Shown: positions 43,795 through 53,166, counted from the stretch's first letter. The stretch is 57,660 nt of DNA from Mycobacterium sp. (GCA_020438905.1 JAGQTQ010000021.1:7080-64739); one strand, 5' to 3'. Notes: a model not told the origin generated them from the sequence alone. Numbers and translations: made by a program.

Positions 43795-44021
43795 CGACGT
43801 TCGGCGTCCTTAGCCCGGACGATGGAGTCCGAGCTAAGTCGCACACCCGTCGCAGCGACCCTGGCCCGCGCGCGGGCCAAGACCTCCTCGACCGTCGGCT
43901 TCTCGACCACGCTCACCAGAAGCAGACGCAGGTACTCCTGCAATGACTGGCCGCGGGAAGCCGCCCGCGCAGCCAGCTGGTCACGTACCTCGACGGGGAC
44001 ATCACGGATGGTTACTGCCAC
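43791..44021 (-). CDS. vapB: VapB/FitA-type ribbon-helix-helix antitoxin
   Basis: A 76-residue protein starting at GTG 44021. The N-terminal ribbon-helix-helix reads MAVTIRDVPVEVRDQLAARA then GQSLQEYLRLLL, typical of FitA-like antitoxins. The C-terminal part (VEEVLARARARVAATGV) should wrap the toxin active site. A perfect inverted repeat immediately upstream (44024-44043) is the probable autoregulatory operator. Confidence 0.88.
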   Translation of the reverse strand: MAVTIRDVPVEVRDQLAARAASRGQSLQEYLRLLLVSVVEKPTVEEVLARARARVAATGVRLSSDSIVRAKDAERR

Positions 44022-44023
44022 CG

Positions 44024-44043
44024 TTGCTGCAAACTAGCAGCAA
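44024..44043. promoter_or_regulatory. candidate operator of the vapBC pair
   Basis: TTGCTGC, six bases, GCAGCAA: a perfect 7-bp inverted repeat starting three bases upstream of the vapB GTG. Toxin-antitoxin complexes of this class bind such palindromes to repress their own promoter. It contains the TAG stop of the DUF4189 gene. Confidence 0.5.
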
Positions 44044-44570
44044 TGATGCTCTTCTGCATGCCGTGATTTGTCGACCACCAGGCTGCCGACGGCGCGGTCG
44101 CCGACCCCGACGGCCAGCCCTCTCCACGCCAGGGAACGCGACGCCAGGATCGGCTCGGGCAGTGGCGGGCCGGGCTCGTTGCGCGGCCACCACGTGCAGC
44201 GCACCTGCACGTCGTTGGCGTAGGGCCCCGCTGCCGCGATGGCTCCGAGTGCGGCGGCCTCCGGGCCGCCGCCGGAGCCCGCATAAAGCAGGTTCAGCGG
44301 CTCGGACACATCCCAGGCGGTGGCCACGCAATCGGTGCTCGACGCGAGGACCCGACAGTCGTCAGCACGCTGCAGCAGCGCGCATTGGGCCAGCGCATTG
44401 GCCTCCGCGGTCGCCTGGTCGGGTCCGTAGCCGAAGTCCTGCTGCTCACGATTCGGCGAGTTGGCCACCGCGACCCACCCGTCATCGGGGTGCGCGACCG
44501 GCGCCGTGAGCATCGCCGTGACGCTCATCGCCGCGAAGACGCCACTCTTGTGTCGAACCCGATAACCCAT
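44034..44570 (-). CDS. exported DUF4189 domain protein
   Basis: A 178-residue protein starting at ATG 44570 (MGYRVRHKSGVFAAMS) after GGGGGGCAGAA. The signal segment runs to about AHPDDG. The DUF4189 core is WVAVANSPNREQQDFGYGPD, EANALAQCALLQRADDCRVL, DCVATAWD and VRCTWWPRNEPGP, with paired cysteines expected to be oxidised outside the cell. The last 45 residues after NEPGP do not look like the family and end inside the vapB operator, so the C-terminus may have been changed when the toxin-antitoxin module arrived. Function unknown. Confidence 0.75.
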   Translation of the reverse strand: MGYRVRHKSGVFAAMSVTAMLTAPVAHPDDGWVAVANSPNREQQDFGYGPDQATAEANALAQCALLQRADDCRVLASSTDCVATAWDVSEPLNLLYAGSGGGPEAAALGAIAAAGPYANDVQVRCTWWPRNEPGPPLPEPILASRSLAWRGLAVGVGDRAVGSLVVDKSRHAEEHHCC

Positions 44571-44647
44571 TTCTGCCCCCCACGCCTCCCGGTGACAACG
44601 ATAGGCGGGGGCACCGACACCGCATGCGGGGAATGCCACGACGTTGT

Positions 44648-45697
44648 TCAGGTTCCCGACGCGCCGTTCGCCGCGTGCCAGGCCGACCAGATTTCCGGGC
44701 GCAGTCGGCCCCGGTCCGGGACGGCCAGCCCAGCACCCCGGGCCCAGGCGCGCACCTCGGCGGTGCTCGGCCCCGGCGCGTCGTGGGCGCCCTCGAGTTC
44801 GAGGGAAATCTCGACCGCTGTGGTCGAAACCCTGTGCAGGACGGCGTTTTCCGTGACCGCCCAGGTCTTTGCGGCAGCGAGGAAGCGGTAGGTCCACTCC
44901 TCGGCCAGCTGGCGGGTCTCGCAGAACACAACGGGCACGTTCGGCCAGCGGACCTGCAACTCGGCGAGTCCGTCCAGGACCACGGCGGGCCGGACCCAGT
45001 CCAGCTTGAACAACTGGGAGTAGCGGTCCTCGACCACCAGCGCTGCACGCGGGAGCGCGGCCAGATCGGCGACCTGGTAGCGCAGCTTGCCGCCGGTGAG
45101 CCCGGCCACCAGATCGGCCAGCGACTTGCGCTCCACGCTCACGATCAGCCGGCCGTCCTCGACGATTCCGTAGTCCCCGCACGGCAGGGCCCGCTTGACG
45201 GTGGACACCTGCTGGCCGGTGAAGCGGTAGGCGTACTGCTCATGGCTGTCGACCACGATCTGCAGGCCGTCGATGCCCTGGGCGCGGGCGGTCGGTGTCG
45301 TGACGTTCGGCCGCGCCTGCTTGCGGGTTCGCGGCGACTGCCAGAACACCACGTCGCGGCCGCGGGCCCGGGTGAACACCAACTGCGAGCGGCTGTAGCG
45401 GGTCCGGTCGGCGATGACGTCGATCGCCGCCCCGCGCCGCTGGCATGACCGCAACCGCACCTGCTCGACGATGACCGGGTCTTCCGGCCATTCGGCCAGC
45501 GACATCGGGTGGGCGAACAGCGCCTTCTCCCGCGGCCAGGTTCCCGCCGTCCGGAACACCAGGTCCCCGCCGGCCAGGGGAATCCGCAGCAGGTAGGGCA
45601 GCCGGGAATCCTGGTCCGGGTTGGCCGCAATCAACAACTCCGCCACGAATGTTGAGTCTGCCGTGTCGACCGGGGCGGGGCCAGATTTCCCGTTCAC
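44648..45697 (-). CDS. ERCC4/XPF-type nuclease domain protein with Lsr2-like C-terminus
   Basis: A 349-residue protein. The central nuclease core is clear: IVVDSHEQYAYRF, GDYGIVEDGRLIVSVERKSL with the E-R-K-x3-D motif (ERKSLADL), then YQVADLAALPRAALVVEDRY. It should bind divalent metal and cut branched or structured DNA. The C-terminal VRAWARGAGLAVPDRGR plus LRPEIWSAWHAA resembles the DNA-binding domain of Lsr2, which grips AT-rich minor groove. The N-terminal 130 residues are unassigned. I start at GTG 45697 (GGGG upstream); ATG 45748 has no ribosome site. It is divergent from the second toxin-antitoxin pair. Confidence 0.82.
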   Translation of the reverse strand: MNGKSGPAPVDTADSTFVAELLIAANPDQDSRLPYLLRIPLAGGDLVFRTAGTWPREKALFAHPMSLAEWPEDPVIVEQVRLRSCQRRGAAIDVIADRTRYSRSQLVFTRARGRDVVFWQSPRTRKQARPNVTTPTARAQGIDGLQIVVDSHEQYAYRFTGQQVSTVKRALPCGDYGIVEDGRLIVSVERKSLADLVAGLTGGKLRYQVADLAALPRAALVVEDRYSQLFKLDWVRPAVVLDGLAELQVRWPNVPVVFCETRQLAEEWTYRFLAAAKTWAVTENAVLHRVSTTAVEISLELEGAHDAPGPSTAEVRAWARGAGLAVPDRGRLRPEIWSAWHAANGASGT

Positions 45698-45764
45698 CAG
45701 GATGCCCCGTTCACCGGAATACAGGACGCCAGAGCAGCCGTCGCACATGCGCTACAGTGCCGTT

Positions 45765-46019
45765 ATGGGCAGAGAAATCAGCCAGCGCGAACTCCGCAAC
45801 AACAGTGGCGAAATCATGCGACGGCTCGATGAGGGCGAAGCGTTCGTCGTGACCCGCAACGGCGTGCCCGTCGGGGAATTGCTGCCCTTGCGGCGCCGGC
45901 GCGTGGTGAACGGTCCGGCGCTCGCCGCAGCGTTCCAAGGCGCCCCGCACATCGACTATCAGCACCTCCGCAAGGACCTCGACAGCTGGGCGGATCAGGA
46001 CATCGAACCTCGTGGCTGA
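45765..46019 (+). CDS. vapB: Phd/YefM-family antitoxin
   Basis: An 84-residue protein starting at ATG 45765. MGREISQRELRNNSGEIMRR then LDEGEAFVVTRNGVPVGELL is the Phd/YefM DNA-binding fold. The C-terminal part (IDYQHLRKDLDSWADQ) should neutralise the PIN toxin that follows. An in-frame ATG at 45747 is a less likely start. The toxin gene overlaps its end by eight bases. Confidence 0.88.
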   Translation: MGREISQRELRNNSGEIMRRLDEGEAFVVTRNGVPVGELLPLRRRRVVNGPALAAAFQGAPHIDYQHLRKDLDSWADQDIEPRG

Positions 46020-46413
46020 GACGTCGACCGGGTTACTTGACACATCCGTGGTCATTGATCTCGGTGTCATAGCGCCGGAATTGCTGCCAGACCAGGTCTC
46101 CGTCAGCGCCGTTACGTTGGCCGAACTTTCTGCAGGCACTCACGCTGCCGACGATCCCGCCGAGCGAGCGCGACGCCAAGACCGACTGCAGCAACTTGAG
46201 TCATGGGTAGAACCTCTGGCGTTCGACGGCGACTGTGCACGGGCGTACGGGCGGATTTATGCCGCGGCGCTGACCGCCGGTCGTCAACCCCGCCGCCGCG
46301 CGGTCGATCTGCTCATCGCTGCCACCGCGTTGGCCGCGGGCCTAACGCTTTACACCCGCAACATCGAGGACTTCAGAGGCCTCGAGGACCTCCTCACCGT
46401 AGTAGCCGTCTGA
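46012..46413 (+). CDS. vapC: VapC-type PIN-domain ribonuclease toxin
   Basis: A 133-residue PIN protein, start GTG 46012. Active-site acids: Asp10 in GLLDTSVVIDLG, Glu in VTLAELSAG, Asp in RRRAVDLLIAATAL, and NIEDFRGL at the end. Partnered with the Phd-type antitoxin just upstream. Here the antitoxin is Phd-like and not the FitA-like type of the pair at 43.4-44.0 kb, so the two modules are unrelated in origin. Confidence 0.9.
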   Translation: MAETSTGLLDTSVVIDLGVIAPELLPDQVSVSAVTLAELSAGTHAADDPAERARRQDRLQQLESWVEPLAFDGDCARAYGRIYAAALTAGRQPRRRAVDLLIAATALAAGLTLYTRNIEDFRGLEDLLTVVAV

Positions 46414-46489
46414 ATGGCATTACGCGCCCTGGACTCACGGGTGTGCCGAACAGCCTTCTGATAACCATCGCCGAGCGGGCGAAATGCCG

Positions 46490-47674
46490 TCACGCGGATC
46501 CGTCCGTGCCGGCTCCGCCCCTCGGCAGCCGCTGCCTGGCCCACTGCCAGTCGATGCGTTCCTGTTCGAGGCGCACCCCCTCGCCCAGAGCGTCACTCAC
46601 CAGCTCGGCGTAGAGGTCCCGCTCGTCGGGGTTCAGCCGGGGCAGTACCGCGGCGGTCGGGCGGTCTTCACTGACCCAGCGATCGCGGTGGGCCAGCAGT
46701 GTCTCGCGGTCCATGAGCACCGAGCGCGCCTGGGGCAGCCGGGCCCGCAGCCGGTCCAGGATGGCGAATCCGTGGGTGTCGATATCGCCCCAGTAAAGGA
46801 CATCGGCGTCTGCCAGCCAGGGCAGCCGGCCGGCGGCCTCGACGTCGAATCCCCTCCCCCAGATCACAACCCCGTCGTCGGGGACCTCGACGGACAGGTA
46901 GGTGATCTCGTTCTCGACGATGACCGCGACCCGCGGCGCGAGCGCCAATTTCGCCAATTCCCCTTCGCGCACAGCGATTTCGGTCAGCGGTGCGGGCAGG
47001 CCCAGTGATAGCGCGGGGCGCAGCCGGATCAGCGTCGGCTTGCTCCGCAGCCCAAGACAGGCCAGGAATCCCGGGGCCGAGGACGGCACCCCCAGCATCC
47101 CGGCCAGTACCGGCCGGTGCCGCTCGGCGAATTTGGTGTCGACGCCGGGCGCGCTGATCTCGCGCAGGTAGCGCTGCGAACCCCGGTGGGAGTCGAGCCA
47201 CCGGTAGGCGGCCACCAGCTCCGGCATCACCGGCTCAAGGGCGATGGCCCGATGCGGGTTGGCGACGATCCACCGCCGCACCGCCGGTTCCGCCGCGGCC
47301 GCTTCCAGCAGCGCATCGAAACGGCGCACCACCGCGGCCGTACCCAGCAGCGCCCACGCCTGCTCCCCCGAGGACACCACGGCGCGCACCGGAACCCGGT
47401 TGCGCCCGATCTGGCGCCCACCGATCGACTGCCACACCAGCGTGTAGCGGCGGTCGTCGCGCCGGCCGGCGTCAAGGGCGGCGACCCAGTCCCGAACGGC
47501 GGCCAGGTCGTCGCCGATCTGCGAGGGCGTGGGCCCACGCAGCGGCACCTCGATGGGTTCGAAGGGGCCGCCGCCGGCGTGTGCGCGCAGTAGCGAGCCG
47601 TCGTCCCAGCGGCGCTTGACCTTTGCCGCGATGTCCGCGGGTGTGGCCCAGCCCGTGCTCGCCCGAGGGCTCAC
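46490..47674 (-). CDS. jetD: Wadjet/Ept system nuclease subunit JetD (Toprim-like)
   Basis: A 394-residue DUF3322/DUF2220 protein. The C-terminal Toprim-type nuclease has its acidic residues in VAVIVENEITYLS (about Glu254) and DVLYWGDIDTHGFAIL (Asp297 and Asp299). In Wadjet, JetD is the topoisomerase-VI-like nuclease that cuts small circular DNA once the SMC motor JetABC has extruded it. The GTG start overlaps the jetC stop (GTGA), fitting the usual jetABCD order read leftwards. It looks intact. Confidence 0.92.
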   Translation of the reverse strand: MSPRASTGWATPADIAAKVKRRWDDGSLLRAHAGGGPFEPIEVPLRGPTPSQIGDDLAAVRDWVAALDAGRRDDRRYTLVWQSIGGRQIGRNRVPVRAVVSSGEQAWALLGTAAVVRRFDALLEAAAAEPAVRRWIVANPHRAIALEPVMPELVAAYRWLDSHRGSQRYLREISAPGVDTKFAERHRPVLAGMLGVPSSAPGFLACLGLRSKPTLIRLRPALSLGLPAPLTEIAVREGELAKLALAPRVAVIVENEITYLSVEVPDDGVVIWGRGFDVEAAGRLPWLADADVLYWGDIDTHGFAILDRLRARLPQARSVLMDRETLLAHRDRWVSEDRPTAAVLPRLNPDERDLYAELVSDALGEGVRLEQERIDWQWARQRLPRGGAGTDGSA

Positions 47675-48675
47675 GGCCGCCGTCCGTCGCGCTGGCGCCG
47701 GTAGTCCTCGATGGTCATGGTCTGCAGCCGGGAGAACTGGCCGGTGGGGTTGTCGACGATGCCGATCGCCTTGACGTAGGGCTCGATGACGTGGACCTTC
47801 TGCAGCGGTGTGACGATGAGCAGCTGCAGGCCGAGGGTGGCGAACAGTTCCAGCGCGTAGCGGGTCGAGACGTCCGAGCCCCGTCCGAAGGCCTCGTCGA
47901 TGACGGCGAAGCGGAAGTCACGGGACTGCGCGACTCCCCACTCCAGACCGAACTGGTAGGCCAGCGAGGCCGCCAGGATCGTGTAGGCCAGCTTCTCCTT
48001 CTGGCCGCCGGACTTGCCGTCGGAGTCGCTGTAGTGCTCCCACTCGGTGTCGGTCTCGACGTCGCGCTCGGAGGCGGAGAACATGAACCAGTTGCGCACG
48101 TCGGTGACCCGCCGGGTCCAGTTCTTGTCCGATTCGGCGTAACCGTCTCGACCGCGGAAGCGCTCGATGATCCGCTTGACGTCGAGGAAACGCTGCTCGG
48201 AGTACTGGTCGCCGTCGAGGGCGAGGCTGTCGTTGGTGAGGTTGCGCAGATCCGAGCGGAACTGCGCCACATCGGTGTTGGAGGTGGGTTCCTTCTCCAG
48301 CCGGATGTAGCGGCCCGGGTTGTAGGGCACCGCGCCGAGCGCCTCGTTGATCCGGTCGACGCGCTCGTCGATCGCGGCGGCCTGGCGCAGCAGCCAGTTG
48401 TTGAACCCCGCCAGTTCCTGAATGGCGTTCTTGTTGAGCTGCTCTTTGAACTCGGCCTCGAAACGCGGCAGGTCGTCGGTGGCGACCCGGTCCCTAAAGG
48501 CCCGGAACTCCTGGCGCGCTTCGATATTGGCGTCCATATCCGCGCGCGCCTCGGGCCAGCGGGTCAGGAAGGCGCCCATCTGGACGACCATGCTCTGCCC
48601 GAGGCCGGTCAGCTTGTGGGAGAGCCGTTCGATGCGGCCGTGTAACTCCTCGGCGAGGGCCTTCTCGGCCTGGTC
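47671..48675 (-). pseudogene. jetC: JetC C-terminal part downstream of an in-frame amber codon
   Basis: This stretch is in the same reading frame as the N-terminal JetC part (48676-51069) and continues it directly after TAG: DQAEKALAEELHGRIERL, then SMVVQMGAFLTRW. It carries the ABC signature (DGKSGGQKEK) and Walker B (FAVIDEAFGRGSD) needed to complete the SMC ATPase, about residues 1020 and 1057 of the full frame. Nothing else in it is damaged. An ATG at 48591 could start a separate 306-residue polypeptide but has only a weak ribosome site. Unless the TAG is suppressed or a base-call error, JetC is not made whole. Confidence 0.85.
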
Positions 48676-51069
48676 CTACTGTGCGGCCAGCGTCGGACGC
48701 TTCGCACCCAGCCGCGCGTCCAGAGCCGGGTAGGCCGCGCGCGCGGTGGCCAACTCGACTTCCCCCTGGGCGGCAAGGAACTCGTCGTCGGCGCTCTTGT
48801 CCCGCTCGGCGCGCTGGGCGGCCGCGGCGGTGGTGGCCAGCCGCCCCGTGAGGCGCTCGATCTCGGCGGTCACGGCGGCGGCACGTTCGGTGTTGCGAAC
48901 CAGCGCGCGGGTGATCTCCTCCAGCCGGGACGAGCCGGCCGCCAACCGCTCGCGTTCGGCGTCGTATTCGTCCGCCCGGGTCGACGCCTCCTCGACGTCG
49001 AGGTCGTCCCAGGACGGGAAGGATTCCAGCCGGGCCAGCGATTCGGCCCTGGCCTGCAGCGCATCGCGCTGGGCGCCGAGGTCGGCCAGTTCGGCGGCCA
49101 CGACGGCGCGGCGGTCCTCCAGTTCGGCGAGCTCGGTGCGCAGGGCGACAATCTTGCGCTCGTTGGCCCAGCCGAGCACCCACCGGCGCGGATCGTCGAC
49201 ACGGTGCCGGTCATCCTTCTCGTGGCGGTCGCCGGAGCGGACCTGGCCCTCCCGGGTGACCGCTCTGCGCTGGCCGCGGAACTCCTCCAGACTCGCGGCG
49301 CACCGGTAGTCGGCCCGTTTGGTGAGCTCATCGGCCAGGTAATCCCGGAACGGGCCGTCCTTGACGTCGATGCAGTCGGCGAGCAGCAGCGCGCCGGGTT
49401 CGGCGGGCTGCAGCCGAACCCGTTGCCGGGCAACCCTTTCGTAGACCAGGCGGGCTCCCACCTGCCGCCCGCCGCGCCCGGCGACGGTGAGCCGACGACC
49501 GTTCACCCAGCCCGCGACGGCGTCGTAATGCTGTTGGGGCACCAGCAGGGACAGGGCGAACCCGCGTAGCACCCGTTCGGCCGCGCCGCGCCACTGGGAA
49601 TGCTCGTCGTGCACGTCGAGCAGTTCCCCGGCATAGGGCAGGTCTTCGGGTGTCAGACCCAGCGCCGCGCACAGTTCGGCGCGGATCTCGACCTGTTCGG
49701 CGGGCAGGTTGCTGGTCCGCTGTTCCAGGCTGGCCAGTTCCGCAGCGATCGCCTCACTCGCGCGGCGCAGCTCCCCGTCCCGCCCGATCGCCTCGTGGTA
49801 CTCCCCGTCCATAACCCGACGCCGCTCGGCCAGTCGCGGCCGCTCAGCGGCCACCACTGCCGACAGGGCCGCGAAATCCCCCGGCCCGGCAACCGGTTTC
49901 AGACCGGCAGCAGCCACCGCGGCATCGAAAAGGGTGCGGGACTGACGGCGTTTCCCGGCTTGGCCCCGGGCCTCGCGGGCCAGCCGCTCCAATTCCCCGA
50001 TCCGGTCGCCCCCGGCCCTGGCCCGCTCCTCGATGAGCGACTCGCGTTCATCGGCGAGCTGCTGCTGGGTCGCCTTGGCGGCGTCCTGCTCGGTGTGCAG
50101 CGCGGCGCCCTCGGCGCGCAGCGCGGCGATTTCCTCGGTCAGCAGCGCGGAGCGGCGCTCGGCGACGAAGACCCGCACCGCGCCGCGTTCCCGCTCCAAC
50201 TCACCGCGCTGCGCCAGTGCCGAGTCGTATTTCTCGGCGGCGGTCACCACCGGATCGAGCGCTTCGAGTTGCTCGCGGGCCCGCTTCACCGCGTCGTGGG
50301 CCTTGGTGAGGTCCTCGAAGTGGGTGATGATGTCGCGAACCCGTTCGGTGCAGTCGCTGGGCTCGAGCATGTGGTCGCGGACGAAATCGTTGAGGTTGCC
50401 GACCGACTTCATCGACACCGTCTGGTGGAACAGCTCGAGGGCCTGCTCGGAGCGGACGCCCAGCAGACGACGCAATGACGTTGCATACTTGGGGAATTCG
50501 TCGAAGATCTCCGCTCCGCCGGCACGCAGCCGCTTGCGCAGATCGCGAAGGTCGGTGCCGAAGTCGGCGAAATCGGTGGCGATCGACAGCGCCTTGGTGG
50601 CGGTGACGTAGAAACGGTAGGGCTGCCCCGTGCTCTCGCGTTGCTGGAACACCTGGGCCAGGGTGACGGTCTCGTTGTAGCCGTGGTTGACGAAGACCCC
50701 GAGGATCACCGAGAAGGTGCGCCGGTTCTCCCGCAGGCCCTTGGCCCGCGAACGCCCGGTGGTCTCGATCCGTTCGGACTTGTAGTGGCCTTCGACGTAG
50801 GAGCGCAGCGTGCGTTCCCGGGCGTCGGCCCCAGCGGCCTTGTTGTAGGCGGCTTTGTGGGCGGGCATCAACAAGGTGGTCAGCGCATCGACGATGGTCG
50901 ACTTGCCCGACCCGATGTCACCGGTGAGCAGGGCGGTGTCGGTTCCGGGGGTGAACCGCCACACCAGTTCGTCGAAGGTGCCCCAGTTGCGCACCTCGGC
51001 GTACTGCAGTCGGTAGCCGGCCCGCGGCGAAGCGCCGAGTTCGACGGCCGAGAACAGCCCGTCACTCAT
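48676..51069 (-). CDS. jetC: JetC (SMC/MukB-like ATPase), N-terminal part ending at a premature amber stop
   Basis: A 797-residue open frame. Walker A is GDIGSGKST at residues 50-58, in [20 protein letters not shown]. Long Glu/Arg/Ala-rich coiled coils flank a hinge-like middle (about 490-590, with [19 protein letters not shown]). It ends ...RPTLAAQ at a TAG (48676-48678), after which the same frame continues for 334 codons. Full JetC would be about 1132 residues. It is the DNA-loop-extruding motor of Wadjet, called EptC in M. smegmatis, where loss of EptC underlies efficient plasmid maintenance in strain mc2 155. The start overlaps the jetB end by eight bases. Confidence 0.9.
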   Translation of the reverse strand: MSDGLFSAVELGASPRAGYRLQYAEVRNWGTFDELVWRFTPGTDTALLTGDIGSGKSTIVDALTTLLMPAHKAAYNKAAGADARERTLRSYVEGHYKSERIETTGRSRAKGLRENRRTFSVILGVFVNHGYNETVTLAQVFQQRESTGQPYRFYVTATKALSIATDFADFGTDLRDLRKRLRAGGAEIFDEFPKYATSLRRLLGVRSEQALELFHQTVSMKSVGNLNDFVRDHMLEPSDCTERVRDIITHFEDLTKAHDAVKRAREQLEALDPVVTAAEKYDSALAQRGELERERGAVRVFVAERRSALLTEEIAALRAEGAALHTEQDAAKATQQQLADERESLIEERARAGGDRIGELERLAREARGQAGKRRQSRTLFDAAVAAAGLKPVAGPGDFAALSAVVAAERPRLAERRRVMDGEYHEAIGRDGELRRASEAIAAELASLEQRTSNLPAEQVEIRAELCAALGLTPEDLPYAGELLDVHDEHSQWRGAAERVLRGFALSLLVPQQHYDAVAGWVNGRRLTVAGRGGRQVGARLVYERVARQRVRLQPAEPGALLLADCIDVKDGPFRDYLADELTKRADYRCAASLEEFRGQRRAVTREGQVRSGDRHEKDDRHRVDDPRRWVLGWANERKIVALRTELAELEDRRAVVAAELADLGAQRDALQARAESLARLESFPSWDDLDVEEASTRADEYDAERERLAAGSSRLEEITRALVRNTERAAAVTAEIERLTGRLATTAAAAQRAERDKSADDEFLAAQGEVELATARAAYPALDARLGAKRPTLAAQ

Positions 51070-51652
51070 CGCCGCCGCCTGTGTCGCTCTCGGCCCCGGC
51101 GTACTCGCGCAGTTTGGCTGCGAAGTTCGACAGCGTCTGGGCGTCGACGTAGGCCTTGAGGATCCGGCGCACCTCCCAGTGGTCGTTATGGCCGCGCAGC
51201 GCCCGCAGGAAGCCCAGTTCGGCGGCCTTCCTGATGGTCGCCTCGGCCTGATCGACCACGCGGGCGTCGTTGCTGGATTCAGCCTGGAACAGCCGCAGCA
51301 TCTCGACGATCTGATCGGTGGTGAGCACCAGCCTCCCGTCGGAGCCGGTGGTCTCGAATTCCAGCAGCCGCTTGCGCAGTAGCACCAGCAGCAGGCTGAC
51401 GTTGTAGGTCAGGGCGCGCCGTCGCACCAGCCGCGGAAGGGCCTCCTCACCCTCGTCGGTCGGCCGCGACCGCAGATAGGCGTAACCCTCCACATCGTCG
51501 AGCACCACGTCGACCCCGATGGTGGCGAAGTGATCGCGGACGCCGGCGCCGAGGCGTTCCAGCGTCAGCCAGGTGTCCTCGTCGGTCTCGCGATAGACCA
51601 CCCCCTGCATCAGCCGGATGATCGCCGCGGCCACAGCGTGGTCGTTGCTCAT
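51062..51652 (-). CDS. jetB: Wadjet/Ept system subunit JetB (DUF4194)
   Basis: A 196-residue protein of the DUF4194 family, equivalent to the MukE-type kite subunit of the complex. Features: ETDEDTWLTLERLGAGVRDH, YAYLRSRPTDEGEEALPRLV, then the winged-helix region VLTTDQIVEMLRLFQAES and a C-terminal helix. It bridges JetA and JetC in the SMC assembly. It overlaps jetC by eight bases and follows jetA by 40 bases. Intact. Confidence 0.92.
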   Translation of the reverse strand: MSNDHAVAAAIIRLMQGVVYRETDEDTWLTLERLGAGVRDHFATIGVDVVLDDVEGYAYLRSRPTDEGEEALPRLVRRRALTYNVSLLLVLLRKRLLEFETTGSDGRLVLTTDQIVEMLRLFQAESSNDARVVDQAEATIRKAAELGFLRALRGHNDHWEVRRILKAYVDAQTLSNFAAKLREYAGAESDTGGGDE

Positions 51653-51692
51653 CGGTTCTTCCTCGCCCGGCCGTTCCTCGCCCGCCCGTTTC

Positions 51693-53117
51693 TCACTGCC
51701 GCCGCACCGTCACCTTCGGCAGCCTGGCGCGCCGGGTGACATCCGGGTCGGCGGGGTCAGGGTAATCCAGCACCGTCTCCCCGTCGGGGTCCATCTCGAC
51801 GGTGACGTCCTCCTCGGTGAGGGTGAGGTAGCCGACGATCTCGGCGGCGCCCTGTTCGATCGGATGCAGGGCGATGACGTCCGAGAGCAGCGCCGAGGAG
51901 TTCGCCGGCAGCGCGGTGCGGATCACCTCGGCCAGGCGCACCTGGTCGATGAAGGTCTGGGTGAACAGCAGGTCGGTGTCGACGTCCTCGGTGGCGGCGG
52001 CGATCACGCTTTCCACCGCCACCGCCGCGGGGGTCTGATACAGCGGGCGCTCGAAGGGCAGCGCGATCTCGATACCGGGCTGGTCGACCTCCAGCCCGAA
52101 GGACGGCGGGCTCTCGCGCAGGTCCAGGGCCAGGGATTCCACCGAGCGCACCAGTTCCAGCACCCGGCGGTTCTCCAGCCACACCTGGTCATCGAGGAAG
52201 CGGCGCAGTTGCTCGGAGATCTGCCGGACGGTGCGCTGGGCGCGGTCGGCGGCCTCGGACCAGTCGTGGTGGATACCGCGGATGCGGCGGTCGGCCTCGA
52301 CGGTGTCCAGGGCGGTGACCTTGGTCAGCAGCTCAGTCAGTTCGTTCTGCCGGGACTCCGAGAGCAGGAAGTCGTAGAACGCCTGGAAGCTGCGGCCCTG
52401 GTCGGAGCCGGCGATCTGTGAGCGGCTGCCGACCAGATCGGCCAGCAGGTCGCCCTTGGAGCCCTCCCAGCCGGCGATCTTCTCCCGCGCGGCGCGATCC
52501 AGCAGCCGGAAGTTCTCCTCGACCTCACGGAAGTCGGAGAGCAGTTCGCGGGCGGTGGCCGAGAGCTGTTGGTAGCGGTCGCGGACCCCGGTCGGGTCCA
52601 GTACGGTCACCACACCGGACTGGACGGCGTCGATCTCGGCGTCGATCTCGGCGCGCCGCCGGTGCAGTTCGGCCAGCCGGGCCTCCGGTGCGGCCTCGGT
52701 GCCGTGCACTATCTGGCGCAGTAACTCCACCACGATGTGCAGCCGGGATTCGGTGCCCACGAACGCGCGGCCCTGCAGGGCGCCGACCCACGCGTAGGCC
52801 TTCTCGAAGGCGGGCGTGACCTCGTAGTGGACCTCGTCGTCACCGGCCGGGTAGAAGCGGCGCAGAAACCCCGAACCAGCCCAGTCCTCCAGGTAGGCAC
52901 GGGGTTCCTTGGGGAATCGCTCCTCCCCCGCCCCGGTATTGAGGGCGTGCAACTCGTCGTCGAGGGCGTCGGCCAGCCGGCTGGCCGGGCAGGCCCCGCG
53001 GTTGGCCTCGACGAAGTAGCGGCCCAGGAACGACAGGATCAGCGCGGCGTTGCCGGCGCGCAGCAGCCGCCAAGCCGGGTGTCGCTCCCGGAGGGCCTCG
53101 ACGGCGGGGTAGTCCAC
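51693..53117 (-). CDS. jetA: Wadjet/Ept system subunit JetA (DUF3375)
   Basis: A 474-residue DUF3375 protein, the MukF-like kleisin of the complex. It begins MDYPAVEALRERHPAWRLL (GTG start 53117) with winged-helix content to about 120, has a long helical middle rich in Glu/Arg (EARLAELHRRRAEIDAEIDA), and a C-terminal beta-rich part (EIALPFERPLY, EIVGYLTLTEEDVTVE). It is the first gene of the operon; the 49-bp gap upstream may hold the promoter, or transcription may come from the acyltransferase side. Intact. Confidence 0.92.
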   Translation of the reverse strand: MDYPAVEALRERHPAWRLLRAGNAALILSFLGRYFVEANRGACPASRLADALDDELHALNTGAGEERFPKEPRAYLEDWAGSGFLRRFYPAGDDEVHYEVTPAFEKAYAWVGALQGRAFVGTESRLHIVVELLRQIVHGTEAAPEARLAELHRRRAEIDAEIDAVQSGVVTVLDPTGVRDRYQQLSATARELLSDFREVEENFRLLDRAAREKIAGWEGSKGDLLADLVGSRSQIAGSDQGRSFQAFYDFLLSESRQNELTELLTKVTALDTVEADRRIRGIHHDWSEAADRAQRTVRQISEQLRRFLDDQVWLENRRVLELVRSVESLALDLRESPPSFGLEVDQPGIEIALPFERPLYQTPAAVAVESVIAAATEDVDTDLLFTQTFIDQVRLAEVIRTALPANSSALLSDVIALHPIEQGAAEIVGYLTLTEEDVTVEMDPDGETVLDYPDPADPDVTRRARLPKVTVRRQ

Positions 53118-53166
53118 GACCGCAGCCTAGAGAATCCCACCGACAGGGCTCGTTCAGACGGGCCGG

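Noticed and set aside
44571-45182. Upstream extension of the DUF4189 gene (382-codon frame)
   Set aside because: It is antisense shadow of the ERCC4 gene region in another frame, and the signal peptide begins at 44570.
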